Source: Sphingomonadales bacterium UBA2369
GTDB lineage: Bacteria > Pseudomonadota > Alphaproteobacteria > Sphingomonadales > Sphingomonadaceae
Direction of reading: 5' to 3'
DNA length: 64,000 bases
NCBI GenBank assembly: GCA_002344055.1
Contig: DDTH01000014.1
Span: 24,748 to 88,747, forward strand
A program made the translations under genes and the position numbers. The notes beneath the pieces were generated by a model that ran no database searches, was not told where the DNA came from, and saw only the letters and a program-made list of their open reading frames with translations. Positions 51,452 through 59,156 of this stretch are shown in pieces. Position 1 is the first letter of the stretch, and the number at the start of each line of letters is the position of its first letter.

Positions 51452-52432
51452 ATGCGGCTGCTGAAGCTCGTCCCCGACAATACGAATATCGATTTCCTCC
51501 GCTGGCGGAATTTCGCGATCATCTTCTCGATCCTGATGATCGGGGCGTCGATCTTCTTCATCACCACGCGCGGCCTCAATCTGGGCGTCGATTTCGTCGG
51601 CGGCCGGAGCATCCGCGCGACCTTCCAGGAGCCGCCGCAGCTCGACGAATTGCGCAGCCGGATCGGTGCGCTCGATGTCGGCGAGCCGGTGATCCAGCAA
51701 TCCGGCTCGGAGCGCGAGATCTCGATCCGCATTCCGCTGCCGGACGATGCGACCGAGGAATCGGCCAATGCCGCGGCAACCGCGGTCCGGCAGGAGATCA
51801 CCTCCAACTATGCCGGCTCGCGGATCGAATCGGTCGAGACCGTGTCGGGCAAGGTGTCGAACGAACTGGCGTGGGATGGCGGCCTGGCGCTGCTGCTCGC
51901 GATGCTGGGCATCTCGGCCTATATCTGGATACGCTTCGAATGGCAGTTCGGCGTCGGCGCGCTGGTCAGTCTGGTCCACGATCTCACCATCGTGACCGGC
52001 TTCTATGCGATGACGCAGATCGAGTTCAGCCTGAACGCGGTCGCGGCCCTGCTGACCCTGATCGGCTTCTCGCTGAACGATACGGTCGTGGTGTACGACC
52101 GAATACGCGAGAATTTGCGAAAATACCGAAAGATGGAGATCGAGCCTTTGCTCAATCTCTCGGTCAACGAGACGCTGGCACGGACGATCAACACCAACAC
52201 CTCGGTGATGCTCGCCATCCTGGCGCTGCTGATCTTCGGCCCGGACGTGATCTACGATCTGACCATCGGCATTTTCGCCGGCGTGATCATCGGCACCTAT
52301 TCGTCCGTCTATGTCGCCCGCTTCCTGCTCGTGCCGCTTGGCGTGAACAGCGACAGCTTCGTGCCGAAGACGACTGTCGGCGGCGCCGAACGTGTGTCCG
52401 CGCGCAAGGCCGAGGATGGCGCCCAGGTTTGA
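51452..52432 (+). CDS. secF: Protein translocase subunit SecF
   Basis: This 326-residue partner of SecD has an N-terminal helix, then GLNLGVDFVGGRSIRATF, a periplasmic domain, and the RND-type helix group. It includes VSLVHDLTIVTGFYAMTQIEFSLNAVAALLTLIGFSLNDTVVVYDRIRENLRK with the conserved NDTVVVYDR motif. GGAAATATC precedes ATG 51452. The gene end overlaps the Mth938 gene by 17 bp. Confidence 0.96.
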   Translation: MRLLKLVPDNTNIDFLRWRNFAIIFSILMIGASIFFITTRGLNLGVDFVGGRSIRATFQEPPQLDELRSRIGALDVGEPVIQQSGSEREISIRIPLPDDATEESANAAATAVRQEITSNYAGSRIESVETVSGKVSNELAWDGGLALLLAMLGISAYIWIRFEWQFGVGALVSLVHDLTIVTGFYAMTQIEFSLNAVAALLTLIGFSLNDTVVVYDRIRENLRKYRKMEIEPLLNLSVNETLARTINTNTSVMLAILALLIFGPDVIYDLTIGIFAGVIIGTYSSVYVARFLLVPLGVNSDSFVPKTTVGGAERVSARKAEDGAQV

Positions 52433-52793
52433 TCCCGCGCGAGGCGCCGGGCCGATGGTCCGGGGCTTTACCGCCAGCGGCCGCTTCCGGCTCGACGAGG
52501 GCGATCATGCGGCCCTGCTGCTGACGCCGGAATGGGCATCGGCTTGGGATGCGCCTGCGCTGACGGACCTGACGCCGGGGCATGTCGCCGCCGCGCTAGC
52601 GCTGGAACGGCCACCGGAATTTCTTTTGCTCGGCACCGGTCCGTCTCTGGCGCGCCCGCCGCTCGCCTTCATCCGCGCGCTGGAAGGGCAGGGGATCGGC
52701 GTCGAAGCCATGGACAGCCGCGCCGCCGCCCGCACCTGGGCCGTGCTGCGCGCCGAAGAGCGCTGGATCGCCGCGGCCCTGCTGCCGCTCTAG
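52416..52793 (+). CDS. Mth938-like (DUF498) protein
   Basis: This 125-residue single-domain protein reads VRGFTASGRFRLDEGDHAALLLTP, then EFLLLGTGPSLARPP and GIGVEAMDSRAAARTWAVLRAEERWIAAALLPL. This is the Mth938/NDUFAF3 fold, whose mitochondrial relatives act in complex I assembly. In alphaproteobacteria this gene commonly sits after secF. It overlaps the secF end by 17 bp and is convergent with the glycosyltransferase by 4 bp. Confidence 0.88.
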   Translation: MAPRFDPARGAGPMVRGFTASGRFRLDEGDHAALLLTPEWASAWDAPALTDLTPGHVAAALALERPPEFLLLGTGPSLARPPLAFIRALEGQGIGVEAMDSRAAARTWAVLRAEERWIAAALLPL

Positions 52794-53944
52794 CCTGCCA
52801 GCCCGGCGAGATGCGCGTGCAACTCGCCGGCATTGCGCTCCCAGCTGAACCGCTCGGCCGCCTTGCGAACCGCGTCAGGCTCGGGCGGATTGGCCAGCAC
52901 TTCGCGTACCGCCGCGGCCAGTGCCTGCGCGTCTCGCGCCGCAATCCGCCCCGCTTCGGCCCTGTCGATCACATCCCGCGCGCCCCCGGCCTCGCAGGTC
53001 ACGACCGGCGTACCGCAGGCGAGCGCCTCGACCCAGACATTGGCGATCCCTTCCGCCCGCGTCGGCAGCAACATCACGTCCGCCGCGCCAAGCAGATGCG
53101 CGACCTCTGCGGGCGCCTGTGAACCCAGGAAGCGGACGCGCTTGCCCAAAGGTGCCGCGCGTTGCTCCAGCGCCGCGCGATCCGGCCCATCGCCGACGAT
53201 CAGCAAAGTGGCGTCGGGTAAGGCAGCGAGCGCGTCGATCGCGAACGCCTGTCCCTTGCGCTCGATCAGCCCGCCGACAGTCACCAGCAACGGCCCCTCG
53301 GCGCCAAGCGCCGCCTTCGCCGCCGCCCGGTCGATCGGCCGGTAGAGGCCCAGATCGACGCCGGTATGATGCACCCGGATCTTCGCGCCCGGCATGCCGC
53401 GCGCGACCATCTCGTCCTTCAGTGACTGGCTGACGGCGAGCAGCCCGTCCGCCGCCTCCGCCGCCGCGCGGACCTGCTCGCCGATCCCCGGCACATCGCC
53501 CCAATGATAGATGTCGCTGCCCCGCGCCTTGACCGAGAAGGGCACGCCGAGCGCATGTGCGAGATGCATCGCGGCCACGCCGTCCGGCCAGAAAAATTCC
53601 GCGTCGATCACGTCGAACGGGAAATCGCGGCGAAGCTCTTTCAGCAATGGCAGGACGGCGCGCGCCACCGCCCGCCCCGCGCCGCGATTGAATTTCGGCC
53701 AGACCCGGAAGCGGGGGCGATGGACGTCCAACCCGTTCCACACCTCGCGCTTCGGCAGCGCCGTCAGCGGCCGGTAGTGCGGGTGGTGCGAAAGCGGCCA
53801 GACCGGCAATCCCACCGGCGCGACGACGCGCACCTCGACACCGTCGCGCGCCGCCAGCCCCTGCGTCTGCCGCTCCACGAACAGCCCCAGCCGCGGCTGA
53901 TGCGCGTTCGGGAAAAGGGTGGAGAGGGTGAGGGTGCGCAGCAT
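52790..53944 (-). CDS. Glycosyltransferase, GT4 family
   Basis: This 384-residue GT-B enzyme has an N-terminal acceptor domain (TLFPNAHQPRLGLFVERQTQGL, FSVKARGSDIYHWG). The C-terminal domain has LLVTVGGLIERKGQAFAIDALA, LLIVGDGPDRAALE and the sugar-nucleotide site LPTRAEGIANVWVEALACGTPVVTC with the EX7E pattern. It is probably for capsule, exopolysaccharide or glycolipid synthesis. No other glycan genes are near. ctrA lies upstream on the same strand, separated by a terminator. Confidence 0.9.
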   Translation of the reverse strand: MLRTLTLSTLFPNAHQPRLGLFVERQTQGLAARDGVEVRVVAPVGLPVWPLSHHPHYRPLTALPKREVWNGLDVHRPRFRVWPKFNRGAGRAVARAVLPLLKELRRDFPFDVIDAEFFWPDGVAAMHLAHALGVPFSVKARGSDIYHWGDVPGIGEQVRAAAEAADGLLAVSQSLKDEMVARGMPGAKIRVHHTGVDLGLYRPIDRAAAKAALGAEGPLLVTVGGLIERKGQAFAIDALAALPDATLLIVGDGPDRAALEQRAAPLGKRVRFLGSQAPAEVAHLLGAADVMLLPTRAEGIANVWVEALACGTPVVTCEAGGARDVIDRAEAGRIAARDAQALAAAVREVLANPPEPDAVRKAAERFSWERNAGELHAHLAGLAG

Positions 53945-53986
53945 CGGCAGAAGCCCTAACAGAAGAGGGTTAAAGCGAGCCCAAAC

Positions 53987-54020
53987 GAAAACCGCCCGGG
54001 TTTCCCCGAGCGGCTTTTCT
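53987..54020 (-). terminator. Terminator downstream of ctrA
   Basis: CCGCCCGGG-TTTC-CCCGAGCGG (one mismatch) with T-rich sequence on both sides. Read on the minus strand it follows the ctrA stop by 20 bp and separates ctrA from the glycosyltransferase gene. Confidence 0.8.
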
Positions 54021-54040
54021 TACCCCGATGATTGTCCGCG

Positions 54041-54742
54041 TCAGGCGACCTGCGCCTGCTGATCCTCTTCCGGATCGCGCAGCACGTAGCCGCGGCCCCA
54101 GACGGTCTCGATATAATTCTCGCCCTGACAGGCCAGGCTGAGCTTCTTGCGAAGCTTGCAGATGAAGACGTCGATGATCTTCAACTCCGGCTCGTCCATG
54201 CCGCCATAAAGGTGGTTCAGGAACATTTCCTTGGTGAGCGTCGTGCCCTTGCGGAGCGAAAGCAGCTCCAGCATCGCATATTCCTTGCCGGTCAGGTGGA
54301 CGCGGCTGCCGTCCACTTCGACCGTCTTCGCGTCGAGGTTCACCGCGAGCTTGCCGGTGCGGATCACCGACTGGCTGTGGCCCTTCGAGCGGCGGACGAT
54401 GGCGTGGATGCGCGCGACCAGTTCGTCGCGATGGAAAGGCTTGGTGACATAATCGTCGGCGCCGAAGCCGAAGGAGCGGACCTTGGAGTCCATCTCGGCC
54501 ATGCCCGACAGGATCAGCACCGGCGTCGCGACCTTGGCGGTGCGCAGCTTCTTCAGCACGTCATAGCCGTGCATGTCCGGCAGGTTCAGGTCCAGACAGA
54601 TGATGTCGTAATCATAGAGCTTGCCGAGGTCCAAACCCTCTTCGCCCAGATCCGTCGTGTAGACGTTAAAGCCCTCATTGGTGAGCATAAGCTCGATGGC
54701 TTTGGCCGTCGTCGGCTCGTCTTCGATCAGTAGCACCCGCAT
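54041..54742 (-). CDS. ctrA: Cell-cycle response regulator CtrA
   Basis: This 233-residue OmpR-type regulator has phospho-acceptor Asp51 in IICLDLNLPDMHGYDVL, FGFGADDYVTKPFHRDEL, and a winged-helix domain (LTGKEYAMLELLSLRKGTTLTKEMFLNHLYGGMDEPELKIIDVFICKLRKKL, ending WGRGYVL). This is close to Caulobacter CtrA in the receiver and recognition helix. It controls cell-cycle, motility or division genes in alphaproteobacteria. A perfect CtrA box at 54826-54840 lies upstream, so it should regulate itself. A hairpin terminator follows the gene. Confidence 0.97.
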   Translation of the reverse strand: MRVLLIEDEPTTAKAIELMLTNEGFNVYTTDLGEEGLDLGKLYDYDIICLDLNLPDMHGYDVLKKLRTAKVATPVLILSGMAEMDSKVRSFGFGADDYVTKPFHRDELVARIHAIVRRSKGHSQSVIRTGKLAVNLDAKTVEVDGSRVHLTGKEYAMLELLSLRKGTTLTKEMFLNHLYGGMDEPELKIIDVFICKLRKKLSLACQGENYIETVWGRGYVLRDPEEDQQAQVA

Positions 54743-54825
54743 CGAATTGCCCCTTCCACGTCGCGCGCAGCCCTTCCCAGGCGCGGTTCGCCGAAAAATT
54801 AACTATGCTGGAAGTGAAGGCAAAA

Positions 54826-54840
54826 GGTTAATTCGAGGTT
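54826..54840. promoter_or_regulatory. CtrA box (TTAA-N7-TTAA)
   Basis: TTAA-TTCGAGG-TTAA is a perfect CtrA consensus in the divergent region between ctrA and the RluA-type gene. It lies 84 bp upstream of the ctrA start and 93 bp upstream of the other, so it can regulate either. Confidence 0.8.
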
Positions 54841-54932
54841 AAGCGGGGTAAACGAGTTCGACTCTGACAGGGGCGTTAACGTTTTGAACCGCCCTGTTGC
54901 CCGGAAGACTCACAAATGCGAGTGGCGGCGTC

Positions 54933-55589
54933 ATGCTGACGGACCGCGTCCTCTTTATCGACGGCGAAGCGATCGTGATCGACAAGCCCGCGGGCCTGGC
55001 GGTCGATCCGCCGCGCGACGGATCGCCGAGCCTGAACGATGAGCTGGACGATCTGCGTTTCGGCTTCCGGCGTCTGCCTCTGGCTGTGCATCGGCTCGAT
55101 CGCGACACGTCTGGCTGCCTGCTGCTCGCCCGCAATCCGAAGGCGCACAAGAAGTTCGCGACGGCGTTCGAGGCGGGCGTGGTGCGCAAGACCTACCTCG
55201 CCGTGCTCGACGGCGTGCCGGGTGAGGCGGAAGGCCGGGTCGAACTGGCGCTGAAGAAGGTCAGCAGCCGCGAGGCCGGCTGGCGGATGGTGCCGGATGC
55301 CGCCGGCAAAGGCGCGGTGACGGACTGGGCGGTGGTGGGAGAGGCCAATGGCCGGGCGCTGGTGCGCTTCACGCCCACGACGGGCCGCACCCATCAGTTG
55401 CGCGTCCATGCCGCCTCCGGCATCGGCGTGCCGATCCTCGGCGACCCGGTCTATGGCCGTCCCTCGCAGTTCAGGATGCTGCTCCATGCCGCTTCGCTCG
55501 GGCTCGACCGGGAGGGCAAGGAGCCGGTCGCGGCCGTAGCGCCGCTGCCGGTCAGCTTCGCCAATGCCGGCTTCCGCGATGCCATATGA
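54933..55589 (+). CDS. RluA-family RNA pseudouridine synthase
   Basis: This 218-residue enzyme converts a uridine in rRNA or tRNA to pseudouridine. Catalytic Asp is in LAVHRLDRDTSGCLLLAR. It also has IDKPAGLAVDPP, RKTYLAVLDG, TTGRTHQLRVHAASGIGVPILGDPVYG and LLHAASLGL. The substrate site cannot be told from sequence. ATG 54933 begins MLTDRVLFIDGEAIVIDKPAG, the family start. arfB overlaps its 3' end. Confidence 0.92.
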   Translation: MLTDRVLFIDGEAIVIDKPAGLAVDPPRDGSPSLNDELDDLRFGFRRLPLAVHRLDRDTSGCLLLARNPKAHKKFATAFEAGVVRKTYLAVLDGVPGEAEGRVELALKKVSSREAGWRMVPDAAGKGAVTDWAVVGEANGRALVRFTPTTGRTHQLRVHAASGIGVPILGDPVYGRPSQFRMLLHAASLGLDREGKEPVAAVAPLPVSFANAGFRDAI

Positions 55590-55980
55590 GCTGCCGGAAG
55601 AGGCGCTGAGCGAAACCTTTCTCGCCGCGAGCGGTCCGGGCGGCCAAAACGTCAACAAGGTCGCGACCGCTTGCCAGCTGCGCTGCAACATCTTCGCGCT
55701 CGGTCTCGCGCCCGATGTCTATCATCGCCTGAAGGAACTGGCCGGCTCGCGGCTGACGGCGGGCGGCGAAATCGTCATCACCGCCCGCAGCCACCGCACG
55801 CAGGAGGCGAACCGCATCGACGCCCGCGCGCGCCTGACCGACCTCATCGAAAAGGCGCACCTGCGAAAGGCAAAGCGCAAACCGACCAAGCCGAGCAAGG
55901 CGGCGAAGGCCAAGCGCGTGGACGCGAAGAAGAGCCGGGGGACCGTGAAGCAGGCGCGAGGGAAGGTGAGTCTGGATTAG
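55579..55980 (+). CDS. arfB: Alternative ribosome-rescue factor ArfB (YaeJ-like)
   Basis: This protein of about 133 residues is an RF-1-type peptidyl-tRNA hydrolase. The catalytic GPGGQNVNKVAT (GGQ) is near residues 19-30, and a long Lys/Arg-rich C-terminal tail (AHLRKAKRKPTKPSKAAKAKR...) should enter the empty mRNA channel. Together these are the hallmark of ArfB, which frees stalled ribosomes. ATG 55564 is an alternative start. The frame overlaps the end of the pseudouridine synthase gene, so they are co-translated. Confidence 0.92.
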   Translation: MPYELPEEALSETFLAASGPGGQNVNKVATACQLRCNIFALGLAPDVYHRLKELAGSRLTAGGEIVITARSHRTQEANRIDARARLTDLIEKAHLRKAKRKPTKPSKAAKAKRVDAKKSRGTVKQARGKVSLD

Positions 55981-56115
55981 CTGGAGAAGGGTCTCGTTTC
56001 GCCACCGGAAAGATCAAAACCTCTCTTCCCGCTCGAATAACTTCTCCCTTGTCTGTCTTTTTCAAATGGTTAGTCTCAACTCGTCGGCGTCCTGTCGACA
56101 GGGGGTAATATAGAA

Positions 56116-56631
56116 ATGAAGAAGGTAATTCTTGCCTGCGCCATGATTGTGTCTGGCGCTGGTCTGGGCGGTTGCGCCACCGTGATGAACGGTGTTCACC
56201 AGGGGGTCGAATTCAATTCGGATCCCGCGGGCGCCACCATCCGCATCTCGCAGGGCGGCACCTGCGTCACGCCGTGCCGGATCCAGATGCGTCGCGCGCA
56301 TGATTCGATGGCGACGTACGAGCTCGCTGGCTACGAGACCGCGCATCTCTATCTGCAGAGCAAGCTTGGCGGCGCGGTTGCCGGCAATCTGATCGCGGGC
56401 GGCCTGATCGGCGGCATCGTCGACGGCGCCAACGGCGCGTCGAACCGGCTGACGCCGGCCCCGGCCTATATCCGGCTGGCGCCGATCGGCTCGGGTCGCG
56501 AGGCGGAACTGCTGGACGGCGAAGGCCGGGTGATCAGCACGGTCGCCGCCTACAACGCCACGGTCGAAGCTGACGTGCTCGGCGGGCTGCGCAACCAGGG
56601 CCTCGCCCCGGACGGCAGCACGCCGCGCTAA
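56116..56631 (+). CDS. Exported lipoprotein (PEGA-like module)
   Basis: This 171-residue protein has lipobox LGGC near residue 20, then ATVMNGVHQGVEFNSDPAGATIRISQGGTCVTPCRIQMRRAHD. The SDPAGATI segment and the paired cysteines resemble a PEGA-type beta domain. A Gly/Ala-rich stretch (AVAGNLIAGGLIGGIVDGANG) and a C-terminal domain follow. Function is unknown. An intrinsic terminator follows the gene. Confidence 0.75.
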   Translation: MKKVILACAMIVSGAGLGGCATVMNGVHQGVEFNSDPAGATIRISQGGTCVTPCRIQMRRAHDSMATYELAGYETAHLYLQSKLGGAVAGNLIAGGLIGGIVDGANGASNRLTPAPAYIRLAPIGSGREAELLDGEGRVISTVAAYNATVEADVLGGLRNQGLAPDGSTPR

Positions 56632-56656
56632 GCCGGTCATCGACTATTGAATCGCG

Positions 56657-56690
56657 AAGGGCGGTCCCGCGGGGCCGCCCTTCCTTTTTG
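56657..56690 (+). terminator. Intrinsic terminator after the lipoprotein gene
   Basis: AAGGGCGGTCCC and GGGGCCGCCCTT form a 12-bp stem, one mismatch, followed by CCTTTTTG. It ends just before the convergent lpdA stop. Confidence 0.85.
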
Positions 56691-56692
56691 CC

Positions 56693-58087
56693 CTACATAT
56701 GCAACTGCCGCCCGTATGCGGCGAGCACGCTCTCGTGCATCATCTCGCTCAGCGTCGGGTGCGGGAAGACGGTGTTCATCAATTCCGCCTCGGTCGTTTC
56801 CAGCGTCTTGCCGACCGCATAGCCCTGGATCAGTTCGGTCACTTCCGCGCCGATCATGTGCGCGCCTAAGAGCTCTCCGGTCTTCGCGTCGAACACGGTC
56901 TTGATGAAGCCTTCCGCCTCGCCCAGCGCGATCGCCTTGCCGTTGCCGATGAAGGGGAAGGTGCCGGCCTTCACCTCATAGCCCGCTTCCTTGGCCTTCG
57001 CCTCGGTCAGGCCGACCGACGCGATCTGCGGGTGGCAATAGGTGCAGCCGGGGATGTTCAGCGGATCCATGGCGTGCGGATGCTTGCCCGCAATCGCCTC
57101 GACCGCGATCACGCCCTCGTGGCTCGCTTTGTGCGCGAGCCAGGGCGGCGCGGTGACGTCGCCGATCGCGTAGAGACCGTCGACATTGGTCTTGCAGGTT
57201 CCGTCGGTAACGATGTGGCCGCGCTCGGTCTTCACTCCCAGCGCTTCCAGGCCGATTTCTTCCGTGTTCGGCACGATGCCGATGGCGACGATGACGTGGC
57301 TGTAATCGCCGGTCACGACCTTGCCGTCCTTGCCCTTGATGCTGGTCTTCACGCCCGACGCATTGGTCTCGATCTTCTCGACGCCCGCGCCGGTCATGAT
57401 CGTCATGCCCTGCTTCTTCAGCGCTTTCTCCAGGAAAGCGGAGACGTCCGCATCCTCGACCGGCACGATCCGGTCGAGCATTTCCACGACCGTCACCTCG
57501 GCGCCCATATCGTTGTAGAAGCTGGCGAATTCGATCCCGATCGCGCCGGAGCCGATGACCAGCAATTTCGTCGGCATTTCGGCCGGGACCATCGCATGGC
57601 GATAGGTCCAGATGCGCTTGCCGTCCGCCTTGGCGAAGGGCAGGTCGCGCGCCCGTGCGCCGGTGGCGACGATGATGTTCTTGGCGGTCAGCTCCTCACT
57701 CTTGCCGTCCTTCGTGACGGTGAGCTTGCCTTTACCGGTCAGCTTGCCGTCGCCCATATGCACGGCGATCTTGTTCTTCTTCATCAGGTGCGTGACGCCC
57801 TGATTGAGCTGCTTGGCCACCCCGCGCGAACGCTTCACCACCGCGTCGATATCCGCGCTGATCTTCTCCGCGGCGAGGCCGTAATCCTTGGCGTGCTGCA
57901 TATAATGGTAGATTTCCGCCGAGCGCAGCAAAGCCTTGGTCGGGATGCAGCCCCAGTTGAGGCAGATCCCCCCCAGATTCTCCCGCTCGACGATCGCCGT
58001 CTTCAGCCCCAGCTGCGCCGCGCGGATCGCCGCGACATAGCCGCCGGGTCCGGAGCCGAGGACGATGAGGTCGTAAGTTTCAGACAT
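56693..58087 (-). CDS. lpdA: Dihydrolipoyl dehydrogenase (E3)
   Basis: This 464-residue FAD disulfide reductase reoxidises the lipoyl arm of 2-oxoacid dehydrogenase complexes. GSGPGG is at residues 11-16, the redox pair Cys42/Cys47 lies in GGICLNWGCIPTKALL, an NAD site reads LLVIGSGAIGIEFASFYNDMG, and the C-terminal His/Glu is in HPHAMDPL-like and FPHPTLSEMMHESVL. pdhC lies 1.1 kb upstream on the same strand. The ATG at 58087 opens MSETYDLIVLGSGPGG. Its start overlaps the DUF559 stop by 8 bp. Confidence 0.96.
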   Translation of the reverse strand: MSETYDLIVLGSGPGGYVAAIRAAQLGLKTAIVERENLGGICLNWGCIPTKALLRSAEIYHYMQHAKDYGLAAEKISADIDAVVKRSRGVAKQLNQGVTHLMKKNKIAVHMGDGKLTGKGKLTVTKDGKSEELTAKNIIVATGARARDLPFAKADGKRIWTYRHAMVPAEMPTKLLVIGSGAIGIEFASFYNDMGAEVTVVEMLDRIVPVEDADVSAFLEKALKKQGMTIMTGAGVEKIETNASGVKTSIKGKDGKVVTGDYSHVIVAIGIVPNTEEIGLEALGVKTERGHIVTDGTCKTNVDGLYAIGDVTAPPWLAHKASHEGVIAVEAIAGKHPHAMDPLNIPGCTYCHPQIASVGLTEAKAKEAGYEVKAGTFPFIGNGKAIALGEAEGFIKTVFDAKTGELLGAHMIGAEVTELIQGYAVGKTLETTEAELMNTVFPHPTLSEMMHESVLAAYGRQLHM

Positions 58088-58460
58088 GGGAAGCTCCAAT
58101 CAGCCCCTCTCCCTGCAAGGGAGAGGGAGGGGCCCGCCGCGAAGCGGTGGGAGGGTGAGGGTCGTTCAAAGCGGCGAAGATCGCGTCTGCAACATTGTCA
58201 GATCGCGCCAGCACATCATTGTTCCAGAAGCGGAGCACACGGAAACCGCGCTGACCCAAATAAGCATCGCGGCGCTCATCGTCGCGATTGTCGACATGCT
58301 GCGAGCCGTCCGCCTCGACGATCAGCCTCGCGGGCAAGCAGATGAAATCGACGATGTAGGGAAACACGATCTGCTGCCGCCGAAAGCGAAGACCAGCAAT
58401 CGCGCCGTTCCGCAGCATCGACCAAAGCCGCTTTTCCGCCTCGGTCGGGTGCGCGCGCAT
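58080..58460 (-). CDS. DUF559 (endonuclease-like) protein flanked by inverted repeats
   Basis: This protein is about 126 residues from ATG 58460. The domain reads MRAHPTEAEKRLWSMLRNGAIAGLRFRRQQIVFPYIVDFICLPARLIVEADGSQH. The D...ExD pattern fits the Vsr-like restriction-endonuclease fold of DUF559. An upstream frame would begin at 58607 but translates the inverted-repeat block, and the last 20 codons also come from repeat sequence. The gene is inserted between lpdA and its upstream neighbour. Function is unknown. Confidence 0.78.
   Translation of the reverse strand: MRAHPTEAEKRLWSMLRNGAIAGLRFRRQQIVFPYIVDFICLPARLIVEADGSQHVDNRDDERRDAYLGQRGFRVLRFWNNDVLARSDNVADAIFAALNDPHPPTASRRAPPSPLQGEGLIGASHV
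58092..58165. repeat. Inverted-repeat block at the lpdA-proximal side of the DUF559 gene
   Basis: CCCCTCTCCCT-GCA-AGGGAGAGG followed by GCCCGCCGC-GAAGC-GG-like arms and GGGAGGGTGAGGG. The mirror-image block at 58500-58570 shares the CCCTCACCCTCCCA and CCCTCTCCC motifs in opposite orientation. The DUF559 gene lies between them. Confidence 0.75.
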
Positions 58461-58499
58461 CCATCTCGCACGGGCTTGCAGGTCGGTCAGTGAAACAGG

Positions 58500-58570
58500 G
58501 CGGCGACCCTCACCCTCCCACGCGGCTGGCGCCGCGCGGGCCCCTCCCTCTCCCGTGCCGGGAGAGGGGT
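58500..58570. repeat. Inverted-repeat block on the other side of the DUF559 gene
   Basis: CCCTCACCCTCCCACGCGG-CTGGC-GCCGCGCGGG and CCCCTCCCTCTCCC-GTGCC-GGGAGAGGGG. Opposite orientation to the 58092 block. The pair could be a transposon-like frame or repeats that attract or carry the DUF559 gene. Confidence 0.72.
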
Positions 58571-58596
58571 GAGAAAAAGCCGCGGCCGTCAAACGC

Positions 58597-59130
58597 TCAC
58601 CCCGCAATCACCTCGATGTCCGTGGACCGCACCCAGCCGCTGCGGCACGGACCCGCATAGGCCACACCGCCATTGCCGGCCGAAGTGCCGCCCAGGCCGC
58701 AGCCGTCCAGTTCCTCGCCGGTCGCCGGATAGACGATCGCGTACCAGCCGGCCTGCGGCTGCGAGCGGTCGTCCTGGTCGCAGATGGCGACGTTGACGGG
58801 GCGATTGAGCGTGCCGGCGTCACCCGCCGCCGCGTTCGGCGCGGCGCGGACGGTGATCGGGCGGGTACCGCTGAAGCGGCCCAGCGACGGGCATTTGTCC
58901 AGTTCGGCGTCGATGCCGACCAGCACCGGGCGCGGCGTGATCGGGCTGCCGCCGGCGGCCAGATTGGCTGACGCGCTGTTGTCGGCCGGGGCGCCCGCGG
59001 CGGTGTTGGCGGCGTCGGCGGCAGCCGTGGCATTGGCGGGCGCCGCGCCATTGGCGCTGTCGTTCGCACTCTTGGTGCCGCCGCACGCCGCCAGCGCGGT
59101 CAGGGCCAGCAGGCCGATCGTGATACGCAT
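58597..59130 (-). CDS. Lipoprotein with SH3-like C-terminal domain
   Basis: This 177-residue protein has lipobox LAAC near residue 15, an Ala/Asn-rich linker, then a domain ITVRAAPNAAAGDAGTLNRPVNVAICDQDD, GWYAIVYPATGEELDGCG and AGPCRSGWVRSTDIEVIAG. That order fits a bacterial SH3 module with two disulfides. It sits between pdhC and the DUF559/lpdA genes with 26 bp to pdhC, so it is in the pyruvate dehydrogenase operon by position only. The function is unknown. Confidence 0.75.
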   Translation of the reverse strand: MRITIGLLALTALAACGGTKSANDSANGAAPANATAAADAANTAAGAPADNSASANLAAGGSPITPRPVLVGIDAELDKCPSLGRFSGTRPITVRAAPNAAAGDAGTLNRPVNVAICDQDDRSQPQAGWYAIVYPATGEELDGCGLGGTSAGNGGVAYAGPCRSGWVRSTDIEVIAG

Positions 59131-59156
59131 CTCACTCTCCCAATTGGTCGCTCGTC

